Assembly: GCF_035594125.1 (NCBI RefSeq) | Contig: NC_087151.1 | Span: forward strand, 29,668,521-29,732,520 | Direction: 5' to 3' | Length of the DNA stretch: 64,000 nt | Source: Scylla paramamosain | Taxonomy: Eukaryota > Arthropoda > Malacostraca > Decapoda > Portunidae | Part shown: positions 11,400 to 24,706 of the stretch, one piece after another | Position numbering within the stretch: the first letter of the stretch is position 1 | Layout: each line of letters opens with the position of its first letter | The notes under the pieces: generated by a model | Told to the model about the DNA's origin: nothing | Databases searched by the model: none | What the model saw: only the letters and a program-made list of their open reading frames with translations | Position numbers and translations under genes: made by a program

Positions 11400-11689
11400 C
11401 CCTACCTTCGCCCACGTCCCATTGCGTAGTCTACCCGTCACCGGATATTTGCGGAGGCTCGTGCGCGCCAAGCGATGGTGCGGTGGTTTAGTCAGCACAC
11501 ATTCCTATCGCTACTGTCCTGACATCACTCATTCCCATCCCCGCCAGTGGTGCACCAGAGGGGGCGCCGGGAACACTTCCACTGAGATGTGCTGCCACTG
11601 CTCTCTCTCACATGTGACCAGGAAGATAACATTGTGGAGAGGACTACATTAATGATTTATAATATACTGTGCTCACACATACCGCATAT

Positions 11690-11692
<3 letters not shown>

Positions 11693-11728
<36 letters not shown>
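11693..11728. repeat. GA microsatellite
   Basis: About 18 GA units, some 300 bp upstream of the multi-sHSP promoter region. Confidence 0.9.
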
Positions 11729-11729
<1 letters not shown>

Positions 11730-13155
11730 CCCTTCCAGCTGTTTTCTGTGTTCATTAAATCATCTTTATTGTCACATATTTATGTTCTTTAACTCAATAT
11801 AATTAACTTTACCGGTGTGTTGTTTCTTAGCCGGAGCGGCATAATCTCATTGCACTGTATAATGGCAGCATAACGATGGAGACGCGGCAGTGGTGAAGGT
11901 CAGCAGGTGCTGCAGAAAGGCTGCTGTTAGAATAAGGACGCGGGATTTTGTATTAGGTAGGGTAGTGAAAAAAGACAATTTTCAGTAAAGGACAGAAAGG
12001 GATGAAGGAAGGATTGAATTAATCAAACTTGAAACAGCGCGAGACGCGCGCCGCCCGTATCCTTAATATCAATTAGATGAATTTACGAATAGATGAAGTA
12101 ATACATTAATAGAGGAAAACCATAAAGGTAAGATCAAAACATGTCAGAATAACCTAATTTGTTTAGTAATGGAAAGAGTCTATGGAAGATAGGGAGTGGT
12201 GGTGGTGCTGGTGATGATGATGATGTTTATTATGATTATCATTATTAATATTGATAATAATATTAAGAAGAAGTTACGGTTTATTTGTTTTGGCAGTCAA
12301 CTGACTGAAAAATTACAGTGAAAGATTAGTTGATAAAGTATAAAGCTTCAGGACATTAAAGTATTGATGCATTTATCATCAAAACAGCTCGTGATGCTGG
12401 ATATGGTCAGGACTCAGGAGTTCCCGAAGGTGTTCCCAAGCGCCGTGAGTGGACAGCTGCAGCCATTTCCTAGCTCAGAGTTTCACAAAGCAGAATGCTC
12501 GTTTATTCATTACGCACAAATAACATTTTAAGCGATGGCAAGCTTAATATAGATAATGAACGGGTAGTTACCATACGCGTATATAATGTATTTGACATCA
12601 CTAATGAAATGATCGTGGACGTTCTTAGAATGACTCATCCACTGTCTCCTCTTCCTCCCATCTACACTTGCCTGGTGACTTCTGGTGGCAGTAATGAAAA
12701 AAAATAAAACTCACCGCCCACATGACACTCTCTCTCCACATGATTGTCACCACTACTCCCTTCTCAGTCCGACACTGTACCAGACTCTAGAGACCGGTGC
12801 TGATGGAGGATATAGGTGAGGGGAAACTGTTTGTTGTGTGAATCTGAAAATTATGTTAAGGTAAACATTTCGAATTGACAATTTATATTCTGCGGCGAGC
12901 GTGAGCATAGATACAGCAAGTACGAGCCACATCCGCGGATATGGGTTAGGGCACCGCACAGATCTGTGGTCTGAGGTGAGCGAGCGCCAGCGTGCGGAGA
13001 TACACCACCGTGAGCCACAATACCAACCAGACGCTGTGATGTCAGGCTTGTTTGGGTGTCTGGGTGCACGGGTGTACTTAATGTAATTGTGAACATAAGG
13101 GAGGTCACAAGAAGCCAGTAAACCTACACGTGACATGGCTTGAATTAAATATATA

Positions 13156-13957
13156 TAGAGGAAGATGGGGGAAGACGGACTACTTAACAAAAGAACGAGT
13201 CTAGAAACCACATTTTTTTTTTTTTCTTTTCTTTTCTTAGGTTTTAGGTTTTAGGGGATGTGGTCGTGCCTCAGGATGTTATGTTTACAGTACACACCCT
13301 GGTCATGGTTTTTGTAGGAAAAGACTGAAACACGAAATTTTCCAAAAAATGTTTTGTTTTTATTGTAACAAAATCAAATATGATAGTAAGACGGACCACA
13401 GGGGCTCATCCTACCCCTCAAAGGGTTCATCAAAAAACTCAATTTTAAAATAAACAGAAAAAATTTTTCGTCATCACTTTCTACCCCTATACATTGTTCA
13501 TGTCACCATTTTACTCTTGTATGGGTCCTTCACAGTGCTGTACCATAACATAGAGAAACTGATCATTACTGGCATTAATCACACACAAAAAACTCTTCCT
13601 CATCATTTTGTATCCCTGCACATTTCTCATGTGCCCATCTCTTGCAAATGACACAACAAACTCACCCTTCACTTCTCAAAGAATTGCCAAATGCCACTGC
13701 AATTCAAGCAGACAGTTGAATGTGCCTCCTCACTCTCACAGTCACTTTCATGAACACAGAATGGTCCAGCTTTTGCTTGTTTTTTTTTTTTTATATATGC
13801 TCTTGTTAGTTGTTGTTGTTTTTTTATGCACTAGAGTTGTTGGTTTCATTTGGATTTCTCTCCTTTTACGTTTCTTTGCTAAAGTGAGATTTTTTTTTTT
13901 TTTTTCAGAGGGGAATTCATCTCATCACATAGGTCCGTCTTCCCGCACCTTCCCCTA
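13156..13957. mobile_element. non-autonomous DNA transposon with about 27-bp TIRs
   Basis: The left end (13156-13182) and the right end (13930-13957) are inverted copies sharing GGAAGACGGAC-like cores, and both begin with TA, as expected for Tc1/mariner-type TA target duplication. The interior is AT-rich with no transposase frame, and holds a further AAGACGGACC copy near 13388. Confidence 0.55.
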
Positions 13958-14040
13958 CCAATATCCATTATCATTCATAACCATAAATTATTTTAATCCT
14001 CTGCGGAGTCTATTTCATTTACGTATTTAACTTTGACAAC

Positions 14041-14193
<153 letters not shown>

Positions 14194-14332
14194 CTTTTAA
14201 AAGTCTTTTACTAAATATGAATCCGTTACTTCTAGTCTTATCCTCATTAGTCATTACTTAGCCAAAGGACCGTATCTATGTATATACTGTATACCATTGT
14301 TATAGTCCTTAAGGTACTGAGATGCTCTGTAT

Positions 14333-15074
14333 TTCAGTTTCACCCAACCAACGATTTTCTGATGTGGCTTATGTGTTTCTGGTGAGATGTGTAGTGTATT
14401 GATTGGTGGTCTACATCACTTCGGTCACAAATGCGTAGTTTTCAAATAATGAATTTATCAACTTATGCCTACATCTCTTCCACAACGAAACATGTGTGAA
14501 GCTCTAAATAAGTAGCTGTTAAAGTATTTCATTCCCAAACTTCAACTCCAATATTACGCTACTAATCCCGACTTTTAGTTTTTTGCAATACACTACCACC
14601 GCTATCACTACTTCAGTCAAATTGTAGCGACGCTACCGCTTCAGCTACTTATTTCTAAATGTATCGCACTAATTTGGGATTAGTAACCCTTGGGCGGGCC
14701 TTCGCTAAATGTAGCGGATAAAGCAAGAAATGTAGCGAATCGTTGGCAAAGCTGCTCAACAATAACAGCAACGCTCGCCTCAGCCGCTGCCGCCGTCAAA
14801 GGTATAATTTATGTATTTTCATATATTTTTTTATGTGATTTTGTTGATTTTCGACTTGTTTTGCAACGCGCGTTACTCGATTTAATGATCCCCCACCCAA
14901 AAACCCCCAGGTCCCCCAAGATCGTTGGGGAAGAGATTTAGGCAAAAGTTGATAAATTCATTACTTGAAAACTGCGCATTTTGCGACGGAAGTGATGTAG
15001 ACCATCAATACACTACACATCTCACCAGAAACACATAAGCCACATCAGAAAATCGTTGGTTGGGTGAAACTGAA
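14333..15074. mobile_element. fold-back element, arms of about 130 bp
   Basis: The left arm 14333-14464 and right arm 14946-15074 are near-perfect inverted copies (TTCAGTTTCACCC against GGGTGAAACTGAA at the outer ends, ATGAATTTATCAACTT against its complement at the inner ends). The loop of about 480 bp has further short inverted parts, such as AATAAGTAGCTG and CAGCTACTTATT. No coding capacity is seen. Confidence 0.75.
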
Positions 15075-15317
15075 AATTGACCGTTCCCTTTAAAGACCCA
15101 TCAAGTAATCGTTGTCCATGCTGCACTGGCTTGTTCCGCAGCTTCAGGTTCGTCTTAGGATTGCCTGTGTTGTGAAGAAGGTTCCAGCACTGAAGGATCT
15201 CCCTGATAACAAAATTGGGTCTCGCTGTTCCCGATAACAGGAAAGAGGAAGAAGAAAAGGAAGAATCAAAGGAAAGCCACAATTAATGCGTCAGTCTTGA
15301 TAATGACAGTACCTATT

Positions 15318-15650
15318 TTTCTTTTTTATGTAGGAGGGACACCGGCCAAGGGCAACAAAAATCCAATTAAAAAAAAAAAAAGCCCACTGAGATGCCGATC
15401 CCCGAATAAGGTCCGAAGCGGTAGTCAAAAATTGAAGGATAAGTGTCTTCAAACCTCCCTCTTGAAGGAGTTCAAGTCATAATAAAGTGGAAATACAGAA
15501 GCAGGCAGGAAGTTCCAGATTTTATCAGAGAAAGGGATGAATGATTGAGAATACTAGTTAACTTTTGCATTAGAGAGGTGGACAGAATAGGGGTGAGAGA
15601 AAGAAGAAAGCCTTGTGCAGGGAGGCCGCGGGAGGAGGGGAGGACCTAAT
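15318..15650 (-). mobile_element. LINE-type 3' fragment, copy B
   Basis: Shares GTAGGAGGG, GGCCAAGGGCAACAAAA, CCTCCCTCTTGAA and AAGCAGGCAGGAA with copies A and D. The reading frame is broken. The orientation is the same as the other three copies. Confidence 0.6.
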
Positions 15651-15722
15651 ACACCAGTTAAATTATTTAGGACCGGCCATGTCTTATTGATCATTTGAAA
15701 CATCCGACATGTGTTCTTTCAG

Positions 15723-15839
15723 GTCGAAGCAGTGAAGTGTTCGGAACTTCGAAGCGCCAGCAGACTGGTCACTGGAGTCGTTCTGAGCCAGTACCAGCGT
15801 GACGCCTCGGCAGGTGGTGGCGCAGCGAAACTCTCACCG
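15723..15839 (+). other. orphan exon candidate (39 codons)
   Basis: A GC-rich 117-bp block is bounded by a strong 3' splice site (GTTCTTTCAG|) and a near-perfect donor (CACCG|GTAAGT), and is open in phase 0 (starting VEAVKCSELRS). No partner exon was found in the window in a matching frame. It may be a non-coding RNA exon, an exon of a gene extending elsewhere, or chance. Confidence 0.3.
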
Positions 15840-16408
15840 GTAAGTTTATCTAATTCCGTTCCTTTTTTCTTCACTCATGATTTTATACACATTACTTGAC
15901 GCCAGTTCTTCATTTGGACCACTTTCATCTCTTCCGAGCCTGGCAAGTGGGTGGGGTCCTTGCCGACAATGAGAGAGCTACTGCAGTGTGTAACCATGGC
16001 CAAGATTCCTTAACCCGAGAAACATCATCGTTGTATCTTCCCAAACTGCGGCTATAATAATATTTGATTCTCATATTCGTCTTTTTTTTGCTTTTTTTAC
16101 CGAAATCAATACTGAATCAAAAGACCATATATGTTTCAAAATTAAAATCCAGAAAGTTTTTTTTTTTTTTTCTCTCACCTGACAAGATAACACCTGGTGA
16201 CTGATTAGTTGCAAGTTTCATGGCCACACCAAGGTCACTGTGGACGTTACACATGGACGTGGGATACTGGAGAAAAAAAGCAGTAAAGAAAACGTGTTGC
16301 TTACTTGATTGATGGGGGTGATTAAACATTATACTTAATAAATGAAACAGCAGACCAGTATATACAGTTCCCCTTAGACTGAAGGAAATCACAATCTTTT
16401 TGGTATTA

Positions 16409-16960
16409 TTATAGTTTAAGCCATTACACACTACGTGGTAATAACCTACCTCATTTTGTTCTTCTCACTATTCACATCATTTCTAATGATTACACTACTT
16501 GTCGGAAATTAATAATAACGCCACAATAGGCCTGGGAATGCACAGCGCTCTCAGCTTTTTCTAAGTCCACAGGTAAACATAAATGGTGTATTGTTGCCTG
16601 AACTTTAGTTGTTAGGTTAGGGTTAGGTTAAGTTAGGTTAGGTTAGGTTAGATTAAATTAGGTGCTTCTCAATGTCTTGTCAAATTGCGAGAGGGAGAGT
16701 TTGGGGTATTTTCCTAGATATAGAGAATATCCCTAGATTAAGGGAAATTTCCCTAGATTTCTCTAGATTTTGGGGAAATTACCCATTTATGTTTACCTGT
16801 GGACTTGGAAAAAGTTGAGAGCGCTGTGCATTCCCAGGCCTATTGTGGCGTTATTATTAATTTCCGACAAGTAGTGTAATCATTAGAAATGATGTGAATA
16901 GTGAGAAGAACAAAATGAGGTAGGTTATTACCACGTAGCGTGTAATGGCTTAAACTATAA
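16409..16960. mobile_element. fold-back element with TTAGG repeats in the loop
   Basis: Arms 16409-16586 and 16783-16960 are 178 bp each and almost perfectly complementary; for example GGCCTGGGAATGCACAGCGC on the left returns inverted on the right. The 196-bp loop begins with a run of TTAGG-like units (about 16611-16662) and then CCCTAGATT-type repeats. It would form a long hairpin as single strand or RNA. Confidence 0.8.
16611..16662 (+). repeat. interstitial TTAGG telomere-like repeat
   Basis: About ten units of GTTAG or TTAGG with slight variation. TTAGG is the arthropod telomere unit. It lies wholly inside the loop of the fold-back element. Confidence 0.65.
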
Positions 16961-19900
16961 ATTTACCATCTTTTTAAACATGACACAGCAATTGTCCGCG
17001 TCACTGATGTAACGAGCTTAATGAGTATCATCCCTTTCGATAGTTGGGAGTGCGGATATGATAGTTGTTATAGAGATGGTTAGAAGTATATTGTGTAATT
17101 ATAAATTATAAGTATTTACCTCAGTCCAGTGCAGAGTTGTGCGCCTCTGATTTGGATACGCCATCAGATTGGTAAAGTAGCACTTATACTGAAGGTGTAT
17201 ATTTTTGCTAAAGAGAAGTGATGCTGATAGAGGAAACGTAGATTAAAAATGTAAGGTAAGGAAACATATTTCCTTAACTGTTGTGCCTCCCACGGCCCTG
17301 CCGACTTACGTTAAATTGGCAGTGGTACACAGATGGCCAAATGTACTAATGTACTAATGTAAGAAGACCAATGCAGTGATACTCTTCACCGGCGTATTGA
17401 GAGACATGACCTCCACAACAAAATGCAAGCCTCATTTTTGTTTCGCTTTAGTTATGTTTAGTTAATGTTCATATCATAAAGTAAGAGGAAATAGATATTG
17501 ACTATCGAGAGGAAGAATATACGAGAGAGATCAGTAGAATATAACGGAAGGAAGCACCTCCACCAAAATTAAGGAGTTGAGTGCAGGGTCTTGTGAAAGT
17601 GGAACTCAATCTGGTCTACTTCAAGCCCACCCATTCATTGTTCCTTAAGCTGACCTTGCGACTGATGTAGTATTCCTTGCCTTAAGGTAGAGGACAGAAA
17701 CAGATGTCAGGTGTTTAGATGGAAAACTCTGCTCCACTCTGAGCCCACCCAGCGTTCCCCCAGCTGGTGGCTTCATTTGTAGGAATTGTGGCTTAATGAA
17801 TATTGTCGTATTGTTTGTATTGACGTAAAGGAGAGAGGTAAAGATTTATGTATAGCTGTAGGGGAAGATGAATACATTTAGTGAGGAGCAACACAAAATG
17901 AAAGTAGCGACGCGAGTGAGTACTTATTTTATTCTACCCACGTGTTTCATCCGCAGTGTGTGGGAGCAGGATAAAAGGATTATCCAGGTGTTATTAGCAG
18001 CCTTCAAAACTTCAGGCTTAACTAACGGGCACTTGACTACTCCACCTTATCCATGAGGACGAGGATCTGAGGGAAGCTCCGAAGCACCCACTCCAGACCA
18101 GCTGATGGTCGGTGACGTATTCAGCCCATTGTAGTATTCTTTTTTAGTTTATTAAGTTGGAGTGTTTGTAATTAATTCCCATTGCATCTTGACTTCCTTC
18201 ATATAATTATATAGTGTTCCTACGTCCTTTGTACTATACTGAGGTATTTTAGATTCATCCTCCTCAAGTTTACATTCTTCTTGGATAATGTCTCCAATGC
18301 ATGCATCATTGTTGGTCTTACCAGTTTTAAATACTTCTCCTTTTACTATTTTTTTCTGGTGTTTTCTTATCATAATACCTTTCTCCAAATTCTCCACCTG
18401 CTCAATTATTGTATTTCTTCTGTTCAATCTACTGATGTAGTGATTTTCTTGTCTTATTCTGTCTGACTTTTTTTTTTTTTTTTTTTCATTACCCTGTTCT
18501 CCAGTACCAATCCACTCCTACAGGCTGGATTGTCCCAAAATGCTTTGCCTATCTGTTACATCAGCTTCCTTCTCTGTCAGCATCCTCTGCTCTCTTACTG
18601 TCTTCTTCCCCCAGTGTCCCCTTCAGCGTCCTCTTCTTGTTAGTTTCCTACTCAACTTCTCATCACCTTATTTTTGCATCATACACTATACTGTCAGCTC
18701 CTGTTTTTTTTTTTCTTTTTTTTTTATCATTATATTTCTACTCTGCAGCCACTTTCCACATACAATGGTGTACTTGGCTGACAACCACAGTCCATTCATC
18801 ACTAGCAAAACAACGGTTGGATGGCAAGACCTATCTCTAAAAACATTTAAAAATGGAATTGTCACTTAAAGTGCCGTAACACGTCTGTAAAGAATGCAGA
18901 AGAAAAGTGTTTTTTACTCACCCAAGCGACAAGTTGTATACAAAGCTAGTCACTGTAAGCAAAAAAAAAATAAAAAAAGAGGAGGGGGGCCGGTTTGGAT
19001 AGTGCATTGTGCGCAAGTCAAATACATTGTGTGCCCAGTGCCCCACTGTACTGCTACCTGCCTCGTTACAACTCCAGCCGTACTTCACATAACTCTTCAC
19101 TGCCCTTTCTCAGTCAACTATCCATTTGTACTAAATTTTAAAACTAATTCAAAGATGTATGTAGAATATAATAAAGTATGTGAGGACAAGATGTGAGGGA
19201 ATGCTTGTGGGTGTCAAACAATGTGTGCATGATGTGCTCATCTGTCTCCTATCACAGGGAATATGCTGAACATTGATAGAAAATCTAAGGGCATTTTTCT
19301 TATTCCATAATTATCATTTTTTATAAATCACTTTGTATGTGCAGAACTGGACCAGTTTTATAAATATCATATTAATTTCTCTCTCTATACCAGGTTGAGA
19401 AGGATGAGATATATGTCTCAAGAAATTTAAATACAGAGGAGTGCATCTGCAGTCCCCTTATTCTGCGTCTAGTCATCTATTAACATGTGCAAGCAATATG
19501 TTGACATTTTTACAACCTAGCCACAGAATGTGCAACAGCTAGGTCATGTCAACTATTATCACACAAGTGGAAAAAAATTAGGATGCAATATAAATCATTG
19601 CTCAGCAGCTGAAATTCTCAGTCATGTGTTTAGATGGTATTTACTGACACATTTCAGCTCAAGTTCATTTTAGGTCTTTTCTATTTTTGGATAATGAAAT
19701 ATATTTTTTTCTCAAATAATCAAATTATCTCCATCAAATACATGTACAAGACATTGGCAAGAGGCTGGTTTAAAATTATGTGAATTCTGGTGTAAAAGAA
19801 TATTAACTATTACATAAATGGGCTTGACAAGAATTCCATGTTACATTGCACTAGTCTTTATACATAGAACACCAACTTTGACCATGTGGAAGTCATGTAA

Positions 19901-20741
19901 ATTTCTTTAAATTTTAAAGAAAAATATCCACATAACCAGCCTTGTCACTGAACTCAAGTTCAGATTTCAAGAAAAAATACTTCCAGCTCGACATGAAAGA
20001 CTTTAAACAAAAAAGCCTTCATTCCTCCTTGTACGCAAAATGTTGAGAGGAAGCTTCTTCTCATGATAAATCCACAAATGACAGACCCATTCTCACTTTG
20101 ACATGAGGGCATGAAAACACTAATTTTGTTCTGTATCAATATTTGTATGAAAGATGAAGACAGTAGTACTGTTAATCTTCAGCTTCAGTATTATCTAAAA
20201 TATCTAAAATATCAAGCAAGCAAGCCATAGTCTTCCCTCATTTACCATAAAAAAATTCATATATAAAAAGTTTAATATATTAATAAATACAATCTGTTGC
20301 TTTGTAATGATCCTACATAAATTACTCATACTGTATTTGTCAATGTCCCAAACTTTAGTTTCAAATGAAGTGAAACTGTAAACACAAAACAGACTGTACA
20401 AACCTGTACATTAAGCAAGAAAAAAAACTTTAAACATGGTACCAGCACAGCTTGGTGAGGTCAACAGTTCTAACATGAGAAAGTGAGTTTCATGTTCACT
20501 AATACCATCAACAGCTTCCTGCACCATGAGAAGTCACTTGCTCCAACCCCTAAACCTGCATGCATTGTACTCTCAGGTGCTGCGTGTTCTGCCAAGGGAC
20601 TCGGACAAGAGCTTGAGTTACTCTTTGGATACATAAAGTTCACTATTGCCATTAGGTTTTTGTCTTTAATTCATCAAGATTTCTGAGAAGTAGCCATGTC
20701 TGCATTGCATCACAGTAAATTAATTATATTAATATTCAAAA

Positions 20742-20747
20742 TTTAAT
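20742..20747 (-). terminator. possible polyadenylation signal (ATTAAA) of the kinase gene
   Basis: ATTAAA variant on the minus strand, about 185 nt past the TAA at 20931-20933. The region is AT-rich, so chance is not excluded. Confidence 0.3.
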
Positions 20748-20930
20748 GATGTACAATTTGAATTACAACTTGATTTTAAAATCCATGTATTCCATAAAAA
20801 AATTTTGTATAAACAGGACTAAAGTATTATTAATTTAGGACAGTTTTCAGTAGATGAGCCTGCATTTCTCTCAGTAACATCAGATCTTAGTTCCACAGTT
20901 TGGTTTAGTTTATCATGAGAAGCTTCCTCC

Positions 20931-23900
20931 TTACAAGTCTTCCATTTCTTCTTCTTCCCCATCTTCCAGATTTCCACTAAGGAGCTCTTTCTCTAACTCT
21001 TCATCTATCTCTTCTTCCTCCTCATCCTCAGCTGTATTGACATCATTAGCTGCTGATTCACCTACTGCTGCTTCTATAAGTTCACCTAAGGTATCTGCAG
21101 TTTCTTCCTTCCCATCATCTTTTTCTACATTTGTGTCATCAGCATTTACAGTTCCATGGCTTTTGTCTGCCTCTTTACGTTCATTTTCGTGGTTTGTATT
21201 ATGATTGTTTTCTTGCTCTTCATCCTCCTGTAAGTGGCTAGCATTTTCTAAAATATCCCTTAACTCTTTAGTATCTTCATTTTCTTCAGCAAGTGGGTCA
21301 TGTTCTGGTTCCCCTGAATGATTAGATGATGCTTGATGGTCACTGAGCTCAGCCATCTCCACGTTGGGAAGAAGGGGAGTTATGTCACTAGTACAAGAAT
21401 CTTCATTTCCTTTATTATCTGCTCCTGTACTGCTTAACCTCTTGCCCTTCCTTGGAGACTTCTTGTTCTGCTGCCTCCTCTTCTTTCCTCGAGGATTATA
21501 GTCAGCATCATTCTTGTCATCACAGTCAATGTCAAAATCTTCATCAAATACTTCATCTTGAACTTCCTCAATTTCCCCAATTTGGCATTCTAAATATTTG
21601 GTCATGTCCTCCCCGTCATCATCAGAGTCCATATGGCTGTCATTTTCCATATCTGACTCACTATCCATCATACCTCCCTGTGGCCTCATTCCTGAAGCAT
21701 TGCGTCGACAGGTGATGGATATATTGTAATTCTTTAGCCTTTTAAGCGTGTCTTGGACTGAAGCCTCTGGACCAATATCCTGCTCATGGTCGTTGCGGTA
21801 ATACATCATGGGGCGAGCATTTGATCTCTTGGCCTGGGGCTGGTTGGTTAAGGGTCGATTTGGCCTCTTGGCTCCCCGATTCACCTGTACTGTTGTCCCC
21901 ATTAGTTGGAATTGTTGAGGGAGCTTGGGTGCAGGTTTAGGCACATCAGGAGGATCAAGAATGACACAGTCATCATCATCATCCTCCTCTTCATCATCAT
22001 CATGCCCAATATTTCGTGTGTTGCCTGTTCTCATATAGCTATACTTTGGAAGTTCATTAGATTTTACATTTTTCAGGCCTTTATTGGTTAGCAATGCTAC
22101 TTTATCTCTACCCTGAAGATTATTTGGAGTTACTTCAACTCCCTGTCGTTTTAAAATTGCATGAGCTTGTTCCCTTGAGTATACACTAATTGTGAAGTCT
22201 TCACACCTAAGTCCCATTGATTTAAGTGTCTCCTTAACATCTGAACGTGTAGCTGTCTTCCCTCCTGCACCTGAAACATCCTTGCCATCCCTGTCCTTAT
22301 GATTAGCACACTGTCCCTGTTTCAGTGATAGCCCCCCAGGGTTTGAAGACTGTGGTCGTTTGTGCCGGGAGAAGAGAGCAAGTCGCTTCCGTCCATGGGC
22401 AGAGGCAGAATCTTCATCATCATCATCAGGCAACCCAGGCAAATATGGGTATGTGGACATATCCAGCAATACTGTTGGGTATCTGATATATCCTGCAAAA
22501 GGAAATTTATGAAATACTTTTTATTTTTCATTTCAATAGGTTTTCAGTGCTAATCTTTAATTACCATATATTTTGGCATGTAAAATGACACCTGAATCAT
22601 CCTAAAAAAGAAAAAAAAGTGGGTTGCCCTATATATCAGATACAAAAACAATGACCTTAAAATTGTACACAAAATAACATAAATAAACAGCAACCTTATA
22701 TTACAACTTTTGGGGAAATTAGACAGTAAAAAAAATGCACTGAAACATATTCCCATTGAAAAGTGTGCAAACAAAATTTAATGTAGTGCAACTACAACTC
22801 CCTGCTGACATTGTATGCGAATGGACAAAGCAGGAAGCTGTGTGAATATTCCCGTTTTTCCCAAAGCTAAAGGAGGAGCTATGTAAAGGCATGAAATCCC
22901 GAGTTAAGCAGCAAAGGAAAGCAAACTGGGGAGAAGATGAATTTCCCCAGCTTGCAATGTTGTATAGGGATGAATTCCATTTACTGAGAAAAATTCAACA
23001 ATGTTCAAAAATGTCAGTGTATCTAATAAAAAGAAACATGATATATGGAAGATTATGGCCGACAGCCTAACACACACAGGCGGTGCAAGACAAGGGTTTG
23101 TTTATGTTTAAGAAACCTGATCGTACCACACATAATTTTGCGGTCTTCATCCATCCATCCTTTTCCATGAAATTGTACAAAAACCCCCGGCGGGAATTTT
23201 ATCTTAGGTTCAGTTTTACTCTTTGAAGATGGTACCTTATTACTGGTAATACATTTTATTCATTGTACTGGTATATCACCATCTCAGTTGTCTGCTGCTC
23301 ACTGATCCAAACTTCACCACAGAAGGTTTGGTAGTTTGGGTGTCGTTTTATAACACTGATATCAGCTAAAACCATTAAATTCAAACTGAAATTTGAGGGT
23401 CGTCTTACATGAAAGTCATCTTATCTGCCAAAATATACGGTAAGCACTGAAAATCTACTTAAGTAAGAGTTTTAGTAGAATAAACAAAGGCAAATAAAAA
23501 ATTAATCTAGACCAAAGCGAATAGGAAAAATACTTTATTAATTCATTTAAGGGTTGCTTCCAAGAGAAATTTTTTGCAAATTACTTCATCTTAGTTTCTC
23601 ACCATAATTCACAATCCTTCTTTCTGCAGCCCACAGATGTACAGTATGTTTCCCCTCCCTCTGCAGAACAGGGTGTTTTGCAATTGTTGAAACAAAACAG
23701 TCAGGTACAAATCAAGGACTGCAGATATGATAGACTAATGGTGAACCATATTTTAGTATCTGCAACCTCTCAAACATTACCAAAGATGTCAAGAGGCACC
23801 CTAGAGGGCATGCTCCAGATGACCACAATTCAGTTAAAGGCGAAAGGCATTGATGAATATGACAACTGAAGTTGTTTGATAATGTGAGCTCCTTTCTCCA

Positions 23901-24666
23901 GTGTGATCACCTGAATCTTCTCTGTGATGGCTGCCTTCAATGAAGTAATGGTGAGGGGGTTACCCCGGAGGATACTGTCCTTTAGGAACCTACAAAGAGG
24001 AAGAACTCTAGGGGGTCAGGCAAGTGAGGTACTCGCTCCACTTCAGCTTTGTGACTGATGAGATGATCCCCCAACATTTCATGGAGCTAGACCATTACCA
24101 GAGTGAGGAGGAGCACCACTCTGCTGGAACCACTGCTCCCCCTCAAAATCCCTGCATTCCTTAAACTCTTGCTGGAACTGCTCAAGCACTGAGGTGGAGC
24201 AGGAACCTCCCTCACCTCACCTGAACCTATTAGAATTCTTCCTCTGAGGATTCCTGAAGGATGTCTAGCAGGGTAACCCTTGCACCAATGCTGCATTCAA
24301 GGCTGGAAAGCAGCCATCACTGAGGAGATTCAGACAGTCGCACAGGAGGAATAAGCACATTATCTATAACTTTGTTGCCCCATGTTCAATAATGTCTTAA
24401 ACTGAATGGTGGACATCTGGCACATGTCATCAAGAGCTCCTCTTCACATTTTAGGTTCGTTTGATGCTAAATAGTTAAAAATGTAGTATTTAATTTTGAA
24501 CTTTTCAGTACATTGTAATGTAGTATTTAACTTTGAACTTTTCAATACATTGTAATCACCATTACTCTACCATTTATAGAGCTTGATTTATGCCCAAATG
24601 TTTTGTTTCAACAATAGTTAAAACACCTTGCAGAGAGAGATTAGATGGGGAGGTGGTGGTAGATGA

Positions 24667-24706
<40 letters not shown>

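Noticed and set aside
11560..11600. Possible heat-shock element near GGGAACACTTCC
   Set aside because: Spacing between GAA and TTC is three bases, not two, and there is no third unit.
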